A DNA stretch of 64,000 bases, from positions 434,001-498,000 of the forward strand of contig MSJH02000815.1 of NCBI GenBank assembly GCA_001931875.2. The letters run 5' to 3'. A program made the position numbers and the translations under genes. Positions 23,701 to 33,346 of the stretch are shown piece after piece. The first letter of the stretch is position 1. Each line of letters starts with the position of its first letter. The stretch is from Byssochlamys sp. IMV 00236 (Eukaryota; Ascomycota; Eurotiomycetes; Eurotiales; Thermoascaceae). A model generated the notes under the pieces. The model searched no databases, had not been told where the DNA came from, and saw only the letters and a list, made by a program, of their open reading frames with translations.

Positions 23701-25112
23701 CATTTTCGTTCGGAGATCTCCTGGCCGACCTTAATAAACCGAAAGACACCGCCTCTGAGAAGCCAACGGAGGAGAGGCCCCCTGAAACAGAAGAAGAGCG
23801 CAAAAAGCGGCTTCGGAAAGAGGAAAGGCGAAGACTGCGCGTTACTTGGAAGCCCGACGACTCGCTTACGGAGATTCGCCTCTTCACACATGATCCTGAA
23901 GAGGAGACCGGTCGTGATTCGAGTTCGATTCGCGATGTAGGCGACATCAAGGGAGAAGGCCGTGTGCTTAAAGAGCACAAGGACCTGGACGACTTAGAAG
24001 ACGACGAAGAAGTGGGAGCCAAGGAAGAAGAGCTGCAGCCCTATGGTGGAGTCTCTGGTACGCCCATTTGTGTCTCTGCTAATTCTAGATCCCGGCTAAC
24101 TCTCCTAGAAATCGACTTTACCGTAATCGAAGCGGAAGACAGGGCGCGGAATTATGTCAAACGGGCAGGCAATCTACAGCCATCGAGCCCCGAGAAACAA
24201 GCTCAGGAGCATCGTGAAGCTACCACGTTGATGGTGGTCCACGCATCGCCTGCAGATATACCCTCAACCCCGAAGGAGCCGCCGCCTCCAGGTGACGAGG
24301 AAAAGGCGCCTGAGGAAGTATCATTTGGTGAGCTTCCGGATCATGTCAAGGCTAGGCAAGCACGTTACTTTGCGATGGTCAACCCCCAACCAGCTCTGCC
24401 GCCTCAGCCATCCGTGCCAGTGCCAGCGCCTGCTGCGCCTGGTGGTGGACTTGACATATCAAACCTCCTCAAGATAATCCAAAACGCACCACAGCAACGT
24501 CCGACACCTCCGCCCCAGCCTGTTCAGCAGGCTCCGCTGTCGGATCTTGAAAAAACGATCAATCTGTTCCGCCAACAGCAAGGCCAACCACCATTGCCCC
24601 AACTCCCTCAATTCCCTATTGCGCAGCCTCCTGTTTCTCAGCCTCCAGCTTCTCAGGACATCAATTTGCAGAAGATCCTGGCTGTCATCAATGCTCAAAA
24701 GCAATTACAGCAACCTCCTGCTCTGCCACAAAATCAACCGCCGCAACCTGCTATGCCATCGAATCTCGCTGCTATTATTTCCCAGTTTACCAATCCAGCC
24801 CAACAGGGTTTTCAGGCACAACCTCAGCAGTCGTCCAATCAGCATTATGAAGACCCGGAGCGCAAGCGCATGCGTGAAGGTCTTGGCTACGACGGTCCCA
24901 GTGACGACAGATACAGCCAACAAAAGCGCCCGAAGATGTATGTGGATCCTAAGGCAAAGAAACATGTAAGTAGCGGCCTCGTCCTAACTTAAGACGCGCT
25001 GATACTGACTTCATCATAGCCCAAGGCTGGTCTGGTCGCTTGCCGGTATTGGCGCGAGGGCAAATGTCTGAAAGGCGAGGATTGCACGTTCCGCCATGAC
25101 CCTCTTGACTGA
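20796..25112 (+). CDS. PNUTS/Ppn1-like PP1 regulatory subunit
   Basis: Nine exons (20796-21395, 21452-21642, 21701-21885, 21937-22459, 22871-22973, 23034-23599, 23651-24057, 24109-24965, 25020-25112) join in phase to 1174 residues. Three elements appear in the order seen in animal PNUTS and fission-yeast Ppn1. A TFIIS N-terminal (LW-type) helical domain lies at about residues 405-570, including TLKAVWSPRNRRP and LLDRHQASDYEG. A PP1-docking RVxF-type motif, RVTW, lies at 786-789 inside KEERRRLRVTWKPDDSL. A single CCCH zinc finger (CRYWREGKCLKGEDCTFRH) is at the extreme C-terminus. In those systems the protein brings PP1 to the cleavage/polyadenylation complex and dephosphorylates RNA polymerase II or Spt5 at termination. 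The N-terminal 200 residues are Gln/Pro-rich and a second Pro/Gln-rich stretch precedes the finger. Intron 4 is exceptionally long (411 nt). Assignment by domain order is inference but strong. Confidence 0.85.
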
Positions 25113-25944
25113 GTCGTCGGGCGTCACATTCAACCAACTTCCTTTCGTTTGATACCCCTGTTCTTTTTTATCTACGTGGCGGATGTCCTCGTTATGCATT
25201 GTGGGTCGTACTGGAAATAGTTGTTTTCTTCCTACACCGGTCACAGGTCATGATTATGCATTTTGTCATCGGACGGTCAAAGATCACTCTCCCACAGTTT
25301 ATACGGCGTCCATTCCAGGGGTACTATAATCCGGTCGGGTTTCGGTATCGAATCATCTTTGCCGTTTCAAAGCGTTCAGTCGATCATGTTTCAGAGAAGG
25401 TGTTTCCCCTCAAAAGACCTGTTACTTTACCTTTTCTTCATGAAATTCTTCTCGTTCACATCACGGGCGGTCATCTTCACCGCTATCATTCAGTGGCGAG
25501 GCATCGAGCCATGGCATTTCTTTCAGGTGTTCTTGTCAGTATGTTATTATCCGTTTGAAATACTGTACATTAGATGGCGGTAAACCTAGCCATAGAATAA
25601 GTATGAAGTTATGATCCATTGAATATTCTCTGTAAATCGGCTGCAACTCGGGACTGTCCGACACATGTACATACGATCCTAAGGATCTATGGCAATCGAA
25701 ATAGTACTAGTAATCCCTGGAGTAGTTATCTGCGATAAACAGTTCTGCGCCGACGCATATCTTATCTGTGGGGACTTCTGGTTGCTCCCCACGTTAACGA
25801 CCCCCATCCCTGTCACTAGATCCTCCGAAGCTCTGACAAATAAGTACCCATTCATTTGTTCCACATGCAATATAATACGCTGTCTGTCTCCCTTTTTTTA
25901 ATGCTGATTCACCACACTCCTTTATCTAAGATATCACAGAAATA
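25113..25944. other. Intergenic, no gene seen
   Basis: This 830-bp spacer contains the 3' flank of the PNUTS-like gene and the promoter of the flavocytochrome gene. Open frames here are short and overlapping, without recognisable content. Confidence 0.4.
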
Positions 25945-27474
25945 ATGGTTTTGCGCAAGATCTCAGCAGCCGAGATCAGCGGCCATTGCCATGAAGACGA
26001 CGCCTGGATGGTCATCAATGGCGTCGTATGGGATGTCACTGGCTTCGCTGCGAAGCATCCTGGAGGACCAAAAATCATCGCAGACCACGTTGGAAAGGAC
26101 GGAAGCAGCATGTACAATGATATACATGGCCCTGGACTCATTGCCTCTCACCTTGGGTCTGACAGACAGATCGGCGTGGTGGACAACCAATACAAGAACA
26201 GCCTGGTAAATGAAACCAAAAGGGAACCTAGCATTCCCAAACCAGACTTGAAATCGATTGTGGATCTTTCGCAATTCGAAAAAGTGGCGGAGAAAGCGCT
26301 GAAGCAAAGAGCCTGGAAGTATATTTCTGGTGCAACGGAGGATGGAGTGACGCACGAAGCAAACTGCGAGTTCTACCGGCGAATTTTCTTCCGACCTCAG
26401 ATGCTCAATGGTGCAGGCAAGATCGATACGAGCACTGTTTTCATGGGGAAGAAATGTGCACTGCCTTTCTTCATCGCACCCACGTCATCTGTCAAGCTCT
26501 CTCATCCGGACGGTGAACTCGCGCTGGCAAAGGCCTCCGTGGCTCATGGAGTGCCACCCTGCCTGCCTACTATGTCCTCGTATGCCCTGCCGGAGATTGT
26601 GGACGTCATGCCTCCTTCATATCCCTTCTTCTTCCAGCTGTATATGAATCTAGATCGCTCCCAAGCAGCACGGACGTTACGGCAGGCACGGGACTTGGGG
26701 GCTCAAGCGATCCTCGTAACGGTTGACTTGCCTGTGATGAGCAAAAGACAAAATATCGACAGGCGGCAGTCGCCACTCCAACGAGAGACACAGGAGGCTC
26801 TTGAGAAGAAAGAGGAACAACGCCCAGCTGCTCAGGAATGGTCATATACCCCGAACAACGTCGCCATTGACCCAGACCTTCAATGGAAAGATATCGAGTG
26901 GATCCGGAAAGTGACCGGATTACCTGTCATTCTGAAGGGCATCCAGAGTGCAGCAGATGCAAAGCGTGCATTCGAACATGGCTGTAGCGGTGTCTACATT
27001 TCCAACCATGGCGGCCGAGCTCTGGACACAGCACCTCCAGCGATACTTGTTCTCCTCGAGATTCACGCGACTTGTCCCGAGATCCTGGGCAAATTGGATA
27101 TCATGATCGACGGAGGTATTCGAAGAGGATCAGACATTCTGAAAGCTATATGTCTTGGCGCGAATGTCGTTTGTATCGGGCGCCCATTTCTCTATGCTCT
27201 TTCCTACGGAGAGGCGGGTGTGAACCACGCCTTTGATAGTACGTCTTATCGCCCCAACGTTTCGTTCCATTGTGGAACTATACTGACTAAAGAGTCACTG
27301 GCAGTCTTGAAACATGAGCTCGAAACTGCTATGGCATTACTAGGAATATCCAGTCTTGACCAAGCACATCCAGGGCTCGTCAACACGAGTCTCCTAGATT
27401 TCATGGTCTACCGTACTGACAAGCATCCATGGGCCGCATATCCGGTACCACGGATAGGTGGAAGTAAGCTGTAA
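25945..27474 (+). CDS. Cytochrome b5 / FMN alpha-hydroxy-acid dehydrogenase with PTS1
   Basis: Two exons (25945-27238, 27305-27474) give 487 residues; the 66-nt intron is in frame and has a CTGAC branch site. The N-terminal cytochrome b5 domain has heme ligands His38 (in KHPGG) and His61 (in NDIHGP), 23 residues apart exactly as in yeast flavocytochrome b2. The FMN domain keeps the active-site set of that family: Tyr233 (FQLY), Lys331 (ILKG), His355 and Arg358 (SNHGGR), and IDGGIRRGSD plus GANVVCIGRPF for FMN phosphate. Expected activity is oxidation of L-lactate or another 2-hydroxy acid with electron transfer to the b5 heme. Unlike mitochondrial Cyb2 it has no presequence: Met1 runs straight into the b5 domain, and the protein ends in SKL, a canonical peroxisomal signal. 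The tyrosine pair before SGA is reduced to a single Tyr126. Confidence 0.92.
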   Translation: MVLRKISAAEISGHCHEDDAWMVINGVVWDVTGFAAKHPGGPKIIADHVGKDGSSMYNDIHGPGLIASHLGSDRQIGVVDNQYKNSLVNETKREPSIPKPDLKSIVDLSQFEKVAEKALKQRAWKYISGATEDGVTHEANCEFYRRIFFRPQMLNGAGKIDTSTVFMGKKCALPFFIAPTSSVKLSHPDGELALAKASVAHGVPPCLPTMSSYALPEIVDVMPPSYPFFFQLYMNLDRSQAARTLRQARDLGAQAILVTVDLPVMSKRQNIDRRQSPLQRETQEALEKKEEQRPAAQEWSYTPNNVAIDPDLQWKDIEWIRKVTGLPVILKGIQSAADAKRAFEHGCSGVYISNHGGRALDTAPPAILVLLEIHATCPEILGKLDIMIDGGIRRGSDILKAICLGANVVCIGRPFLYALSYGEAGVNHAFDSTSYRPNVSFHCGTILTKESLAVLKHELETAMALLGISSLDQAHPGLVNTSLLDFMVYRTDKHPWAAYPVPRIGGSKL

Positions 27475-27969
27475 GCTATGAGCTATATAAGGGATCCAAA
27501 AATAGAATAAAGACGCTTGTGCCGGGGAATTTGGGAACAAGCTGCAGATAGAGTTTTGACTTTGACAATAAGAACGTGGTGGTTGAGAGGTTTTCGATCA
27601 AAGAAAAAGAACTTAAGTGACTAGAGTAGTTGTCAGGAGGACAAAGATTATTATAGGAAGTAAGGAAGATAAGAAAAGCGAATCTGGCATGTTACAATTG
27701 TATTCTAAAATCTATCCTGCGCATAAGTTGTTGTTTTTCGAACATAAATTCTGGTTCATTTGATCTATAGCACGCTGGTGGGGTAAACTTTCGACAAGTG
27801 GCCAAAGTTAACAGACAACCGTTCAAAAACAATTAATGGCGCTCAACCTACTTGGATATCTCATCACGTCCTTGGAATCTAGCCTTTAACGACTCGCTAT
27901 GGGATTGACCAGGGCAATCAATCTAGAGATAAACGGCTAAAAAAGAGATTGTTCAACTAGACATCCAAC
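27475..27969. other. Intergenic, no gene seen
   Basis: This is a 495-bp AT-rich spacer between two genes in tandem. No regulatory signal or gene was recognised. Confidence 0.4.
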
Positions 27970-29199
27970 ATGGAGGACGGAGCAACTCTAACAAGATGCG
28001 ACCACCTTATCATCGTCTGCTGTCATGCCATTTACATTGGGGGACCTAAACATGGATTCTCAGAAGATGAATGGTACGTATTCCCTGCTTTGCATTTCGC
28101 CTGGTATTTCTTTCTGTTAGTTTCAGTTGCTTAAACATGCTCGCCACTAACTAACTACATGTAAAACCCCTGTTTATATAGGCTGATAGAACCATTCCAA
28201 ACCGGGGAAACACCAACTTTTATTAAACACATTGAAGAAGGGATCAGACAACTGCGAAAGTCTCCAACTGGTCTACTTGTCTTTTCTGGGTACGTATCAT
28301 ATCTGCCAACCTGTATCATTTATCCCGAACAGGCATGTATTAATATCATGGCTAATCTTTTCGTGTTTGAAACTTGTAGAGGGCCTACTAAGAAATCGAA
28401 AACGGATTTGAGCGAAGGAGAGTCTTATCTGGTGAGTAAAAAAACAAACCTAGTCTATCGAGCTTCTTTTCTTTTCTTTTCTTTTCTTTTCTCAGCACCA
28501 TGATCGGAGGTCACATAGGGAGTGAATATAACACTTCTCATTCTTATATTCAGCACTTCCAATTGACATCAGACCCAGAACCTCGCCCGGGAAAATAGCA
28601 TTTTCACCAATACCGAAGCATCTGGTCCAGCAACAAGTGTCAATCCTGCGCGTATCATCGCCGAAACTCACGCTACAGATTCGTACCAGAACGTCCTATT
28701 CTCCTTGCTCCGCTTCCGGCTATATACAGGGAGATATCCCGACCGGATAACTGTCGTGTCTCACGAGTTCAAGCGAAGACGGTTTCTAGATTATCACTTT
28801 CCTGCCATTGGATGGATTCCCAGGACGATAGCTGAGAATGCAAGCAGCATGCAGGGATGGGAAGGAGAGGGATGCAGGGTCCATTTCGTAGGGATAAACC
28901 CTCCGCCGGAGATCACATCTCCGGAGTCCTTGGTCGAAGGAGAAGAGAAGAGAGGGGTTGCTTTGTGGGAAAAGGATCTGTATGGGACTGGGCCTAAGCT
29001 GGTGGAGAAGCGTAGGAAGAGAGGCTGGGGAGATGGGATGGAAGATGGGATCTTTGTCAATGTTGGCTTAGAGCCTGTTGTGGAGAGGTTGGTGCGGTGG
29101 GATGGCGGCGCCGAGAAGAACGAATGGTTCAATGAGATTGATCAATTACCGTGGAGTTCATCGGATGATGCCAGTGGGATCAGGAGGGTTCCTGTTTGA
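27970..29199 (+). CDS. DUF218-domain protein
   Basis: Four exons (27970-28073, 28182-28289, 28380-28431, 28573-29199) join in phase to 296 residues. The start [20 protein letters not shown] leads into the DUF218 fold. Family elements are the N-terminal beta strand ending in [18 protein letters not shown], the acidic [27 protein letters not shown] and [12 protein letters not shown], the last two being the conserved glutamate/asparagine and histidine region. Proteins of this family (bacterial YdcF/SanA, fungal cytosolic members such as fission-yeast C57A10.07) are of uncertain biochemical role. There is no signal peptide or membrane segment here. Intron 3 contains a TTTTC pentanucleotide repeat ending in CTCAG, a possible competing acceptor upstream of the one used. 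The reading frame fixes the acceptor at GACATCAG. Confidence 0.82.
28464..28492. repeat. TTTTC pentanucleotide repeat in an intron
   Basis: About five CTTTT units lie in intron 3 of the DUF218 gene, directly followed by CTCAG. Confidence 0.85.
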
Positions 29200-29421
29200 G
29201 GCCCCTATTACCTGTCACATCTACCGTGGAGAAAGGAAATTGAGGAAGAAGAAACCACATAGCGCTTGCTACACCATTTCTGCCTATATTCACATAGGCT
29301 CTATATCATAGCCGACGTGATAAAATGGATACCATGCAATATACCAGCGCCCCTTGTCAGAAAGACCCATTCCCCGAAACGCCAGACATCAGATAGCTGT
29401 GATACTGAACAATTGTGTAGT

Positions 29422-30486
29422 TCAATCCGCCAGTCTATAACTGACTAGTGTATCGACCCTATGGTTATTTGTGCTGAAGCTCCGCAGCTGAACCTTTTCA
29501 CCGTTCTTGATCTCCTTCGCATCACTGTCTCCCCACTCGACGGGCACCTCGGAATCCGCATCGGCGTATACGAGGACGTTGAAGGTACAGTCGCCATCTA
29601 GCACGGGAAGGAAAGTCACGGAGGCGGTAATCTGCCGGAAAATTGCCTGGATCTCGTCTTGAATCTCCTTTTCGGTCTTTTTCTCGGCGGGCTGAGCATC
29701 AACGTCGCTGCATAACAATGGTCAGCCACAGGAGTCATCGGGTAACATAGTCCAGATCCATACCCTGACGAAGCATTCTCCTTGTCCGCGGTCTTGCGAG
29801 AGGATTTGCTCTGCGCTGCTTTCCCGAATATTTGCACCTGGAGAGTATGTGCCGTTAATTCTTGCCTTGAATCAGAAGACGCATGCACCATGGTGGTTCC
29901 GCACATCGAATTGCCATCTCTCAACATGTTCTCCGGTCTCCTTATTTGTAATGACAACAACGAGCTTAGATATTTTCCCTCCAATCATCCACTTGTTCAG
30001 CTGTGACATAATCTTCTTGATGTAGGCTTTGACCTGGTCGTCGGCGGTGACTGGGGATTTCGATCAGTATCGGGGCATTCGAGGACAGCGATTGAGGAAC
30101 GAACCAAGCATGTTGAGGCCATATTTCTTGACACTATAGAAGTCAGTAGGGTAAGACGATACTGAAGAAGGATAGGAAACCCTCACGTTGTAAAATCCTC
30201 GGCAGGGTAAACACCTCGCTGGAATCTAGACGTCGATCAGTGTGTGCGTTATTGGACTCTCAGTCATAGCTGTAACGTACAGTATAGAATTGATTGAATA
30301 CTCGAACTAGAAGGTATCAGTGCTGAATCTCTATTTGGGATAAAAAGGTACTGACAAATTCAGAAACGAGCTTCGACGATCCTGTCCTTGGTGAGTTCAC
30401 CAGCCTCTAGGAGCTGTAGGGGACATTGAATCCTTACCCTTCAGGGACAGCTTGTGCACCTTTGACTTGTCCTTCTCAGCAGACAT
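29422..30486 (-). CDS. mad2: Spindle assembly checkpoint protein Mad2
   Basis: Eight exons (30438-30486, 30356-30381, 30281-30306, 30187-30225, 30105-30133, 29905-30050, 29764-29837, 29422-29707) join in perfect phase to 224 residues. Mad2 is a HORMA-domain protein that binds Mad1 and Cdc20 at unattached kinetochores and inhibits the APC/C. Visible family blocks are SSKLVSEFFEYSINSILFQR, GVYPAEDFTTVKKYGL, KWMIGGKISKLVVVI, GEHVERWQFDVQIF, IQAIFRQITASVTFLPVLD and the safety-belt region EVPVEWGDSDAKEI followed by VQLRSFSTNNHRVDTLVSY. A Ser/Lys-rich insert (KSSRKTADKENASS) after VQIFG makes it slightly longer than yeast or human Mad2. Two exons are only 26 nt. The gene is convergent with the DUF218 gene and divergent from guf1. 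Confidence 0.95.
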
Positions 30487-30752
30487 CTTTAATCGCAGTC
30501 TTCCTGATTTCCGCAGACAGGTAATGATTTGTTCCGTGAAAATGGTGGTTGAAGAGCAGAGATCTCGCTTGTTTACCCCGATAGTCGCCCTGGCGATCAC
30601 TGCTTAACGCCCGCCGAGGTCTCCACACCAGAGCCAGAGCCGCATCCTGACCCGGAGCCGGAAATTTTTAGAGGCTCATGCCAGCACCGCGAACAAGATC
30701 CCAGGTCTAGATCCCATAATTGTGGTCGATCCTGATCAATGCAGATACCCAG

Positions 30753-32791
30753 ATGCGAGGATGTCTGCAGTTAGCCAGGTGGCTGGGCACCGCTGCGGCG
30801 AGACGTCCGGCTGCGAGCCTGCTCAAGCCGACCTTTACTCATGATGGCCGCCGATTCTTCGCCAGCTCCGCGGCACGATATGCACAAGCAAGTAAGACCG
30901 TTTCCGATTTGGAGAAGAGGATCGCCGCGATACCTCTCGAACGGTACCGCAATTTCTGCATCGTCGCCCACGTCGACCATGGCAAGAGCACGTTGTCCGA
31001 TCGATTGCTGGAGTTGACGGGCACGATACAGCCGGGATCAAATAAGCAGGTTCTCGACAAGCTTGATGTGGAGCGAGAAAGGGGTATTACAGTCAAAGCG
31101 CAGACGTGTACAATGATATACAATCACAATGGAGAGGATTATCTGTTGCACCTGGTCGATACGCCCGGACATGTCGACTTTCGCGCCGAAGTGTCACGAA
31201 GTTATGCTAGTTGCGGAGGAGCTCTGCTTCTCGTGGATGCCAGCCAAGGTGTCCAGGCGCAAACGGTTGCTAACTTCTACCTGGCCTTCGCTCAGGGACT
31301 GGAGCTGATACCGGTTATCAATAAAGTCGATTTGCCCTCAGCAGACCCCGAACGAGCTCTGGAGCAAATGAGAACATCGTTTGAAATTGAGACAGACAAC
31401 GCCGTGCGGGTTTCAGCAAAGACTGGACTAAATGTCTCTGAAATCCTGCCGACAGTTATCGAGAAGATCCCAGCGTATGTCGTTCCGCCCGTATAGGTTC
31501 GGCCTTCACTAACTGATTGACGAACAGGCCGATCGGTGACAGCAAGCAACCACTCCGCATGCTCTTGGTAGATTCGTGGTACGATACATATAAGGGGGTT
31601 ATCCTACTGGTGCGCATATTCGATGGAGAGATCAGAGCTGGCGATCAAATCGTCTCCTTTGCAACGGGTCTCAAATATTTCGTTGGCGAGGTCGGTATTA
31701 TGTATCCAGACCAAACCCCACAGACTACGCTCCGTGCCGGCCAAGTGGGTTATATCTACTTCAATCCCGGTATGAAGCGAAGTAAGGAAGCGAAGATTGG
31801 GGATACATTAACCAAAGTTGGCTTCGAGAAGATGATTGAGCCGCTCCCAGGTTTTGAAGAACCACAGGCCATGGTCTTCGTGGCAGCCTATCCGGTTGAC
31901 GCAGACCACTTCCCTCACCTGGAGGACAGCATCAACCAGCTCTTACTCAACGACAGGAGCATAACCGTGCAGAAGGAATCGTCAGAAGCTCTAGGGGCTG
32001 GTTTCAGACTTGGCTTTCTGGGCACCCTGCACTGTTCCGTCTTCGAGGACCGGTTGCGACAGGAGCATGGCGCAAGTATTATTATCACGCCGCCGACTGT
32101 GCCTGTCAAGATCGTCTGGAAAGACGGTAAGGAGGATGTTATCACCAATCCATCCCATTTTCCGGAAGACGATGATCTACGCTTGAAGGTCGCTGAACTT
32201 CAAGAACCCTACGTTCTCGCCACTATCACCTTCCCGGAGGAATATCTAGGTAAGGTGATTGAGCTGTGCGAAGCGAACCGGGGTGTGCAGCAGAGTCTGG
32301 AGTTCTTCACGGCCACCCAAGTCATTTTGAAATACGAACTTCCCCTTTCCCAGCTGGTGGATGATTTCTTTGGCAAGCTCAAGGGATCTACAAAGGGATA
32401 TGCCAGCCTGGATTACGAGGACGCTGGCTGGCAGCGGAGTAGCATCGTCAAACTGCAGCTCCTAGTGAATCACGCGCCTGTCGATGCTGTCTCACGGATC
32501 GTCCACTACAGCCAGGCGGAGAGATTGGGTAAGCAATGGGTTACCAAGTTCAAGGAGCACGTCGACCGCCAGATGTTCGAGGTTGTCATCCAAGCTGCTG
32601 TCGGACGAAAGATCGTCGCGCGAGAAACCATCAAACCGTTCCGCAAAGACGTGCTTGCAAAGCTGCACGCTAGTGATATTACACGACGAAGGAAGTTGCT
32701 GGAGAAGCAGAAAGAAGGCCGGAAGAAGCTCAAGGCGGTTGGCAACGTTGTCATCGAGCACAAGGCGTTCCAAGCCTTCCTGGCCAAGTAA
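30753..32791 (+). CDS. guf1: Mitochondrial translation GTPase Guf1 (EF4/LepA type)
   Basis: Two exons (30753-31474, 31528-32791) join in phase to 661 residues. Guf1 is the mitochondrial LepA/EF4 homologue, a ribosome-dependent GTPase that supports mitochondrial translation under stress. The N-terminal 60 residues are basic, hydroxylated and free of acids at first ([19 protein letters not shown]), fitting a mitochondrial presequence. GTPase motifs are complete: G1 AHVDHGKS, G2 ERERGIT, G3 DTPGHVDF, G4 NKVDLP, G5 SAKTG. Later EF4-type blocks include [18 protein letters not shown], and the C-terminal LepA domain has [33 protein letters not shown] and KEGRKKLK. An ATG at 30753 is used; the frame upstream has no better start. 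It shares a short (266-bp) divergent promoter with mad2. Confidence 0.95.
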
Positions 32792-33346
32792 GCATTCGCT
32801 GCTACTTGACCTGATCTGTACAATAGCTGTATATCAGAGCAACGATACATGTATAACATCTATATCAGGATACCCTAACATAACAGAAAGGTGGAGTTCT
32901 AGTTTGAAAGTACCCAACCAACTGAGAGATGCAAAACTCAGCGCCATAGATCCAGAAGCTATGCAGTATTATTATTATTATTATTATTATTATTCCTGTC
33001 AATGTTCCAGTTAGAAGAAGACACCGCGTGTTGATCATCGCAGAGAGCGGCAGGCGGTGGCGCTGCCGGAGATGCGGGAGCTGCGCGGCAGAAAAAAGTT
33101 TAGCCAACCCCGCCGCGACTATTGATGATTAATGGGATATGACTCTTCACACTCAAACCCTCAACTCTCTCTCTCTCTCTTTCTTTGCCGCTTTGGGACT
33201 ACTTGGTTGCGATATCAACGTTTCCTTAGCCGAATCTCGTTTCTGCAGCGCCCCCTGTTGGCAGTGTTCTCAGCAACAACACCTGCCCGACGCCATAGTC
33301 GTCTCTCAACTTCAACTTCTGCCATGCTCTGCCCGTGACTACAGCG
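32792..33346. other. Intergenic, RNA polymerase III subunit promoter
   Basis: This 555-bp spacer has a TTA trinucleotide repeat at 32967-32994 and a CT-rich tract (CTCTCTCTCTCTTTC) near 33168, typical of fungal core promoters. No gene was seen. Confidence 0.45.
32967..32994. repeat. TTA trinucleotide repeat
   Basis: About nine TAT/TTA units lie 3' of guf1. Confidence 0.9.
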
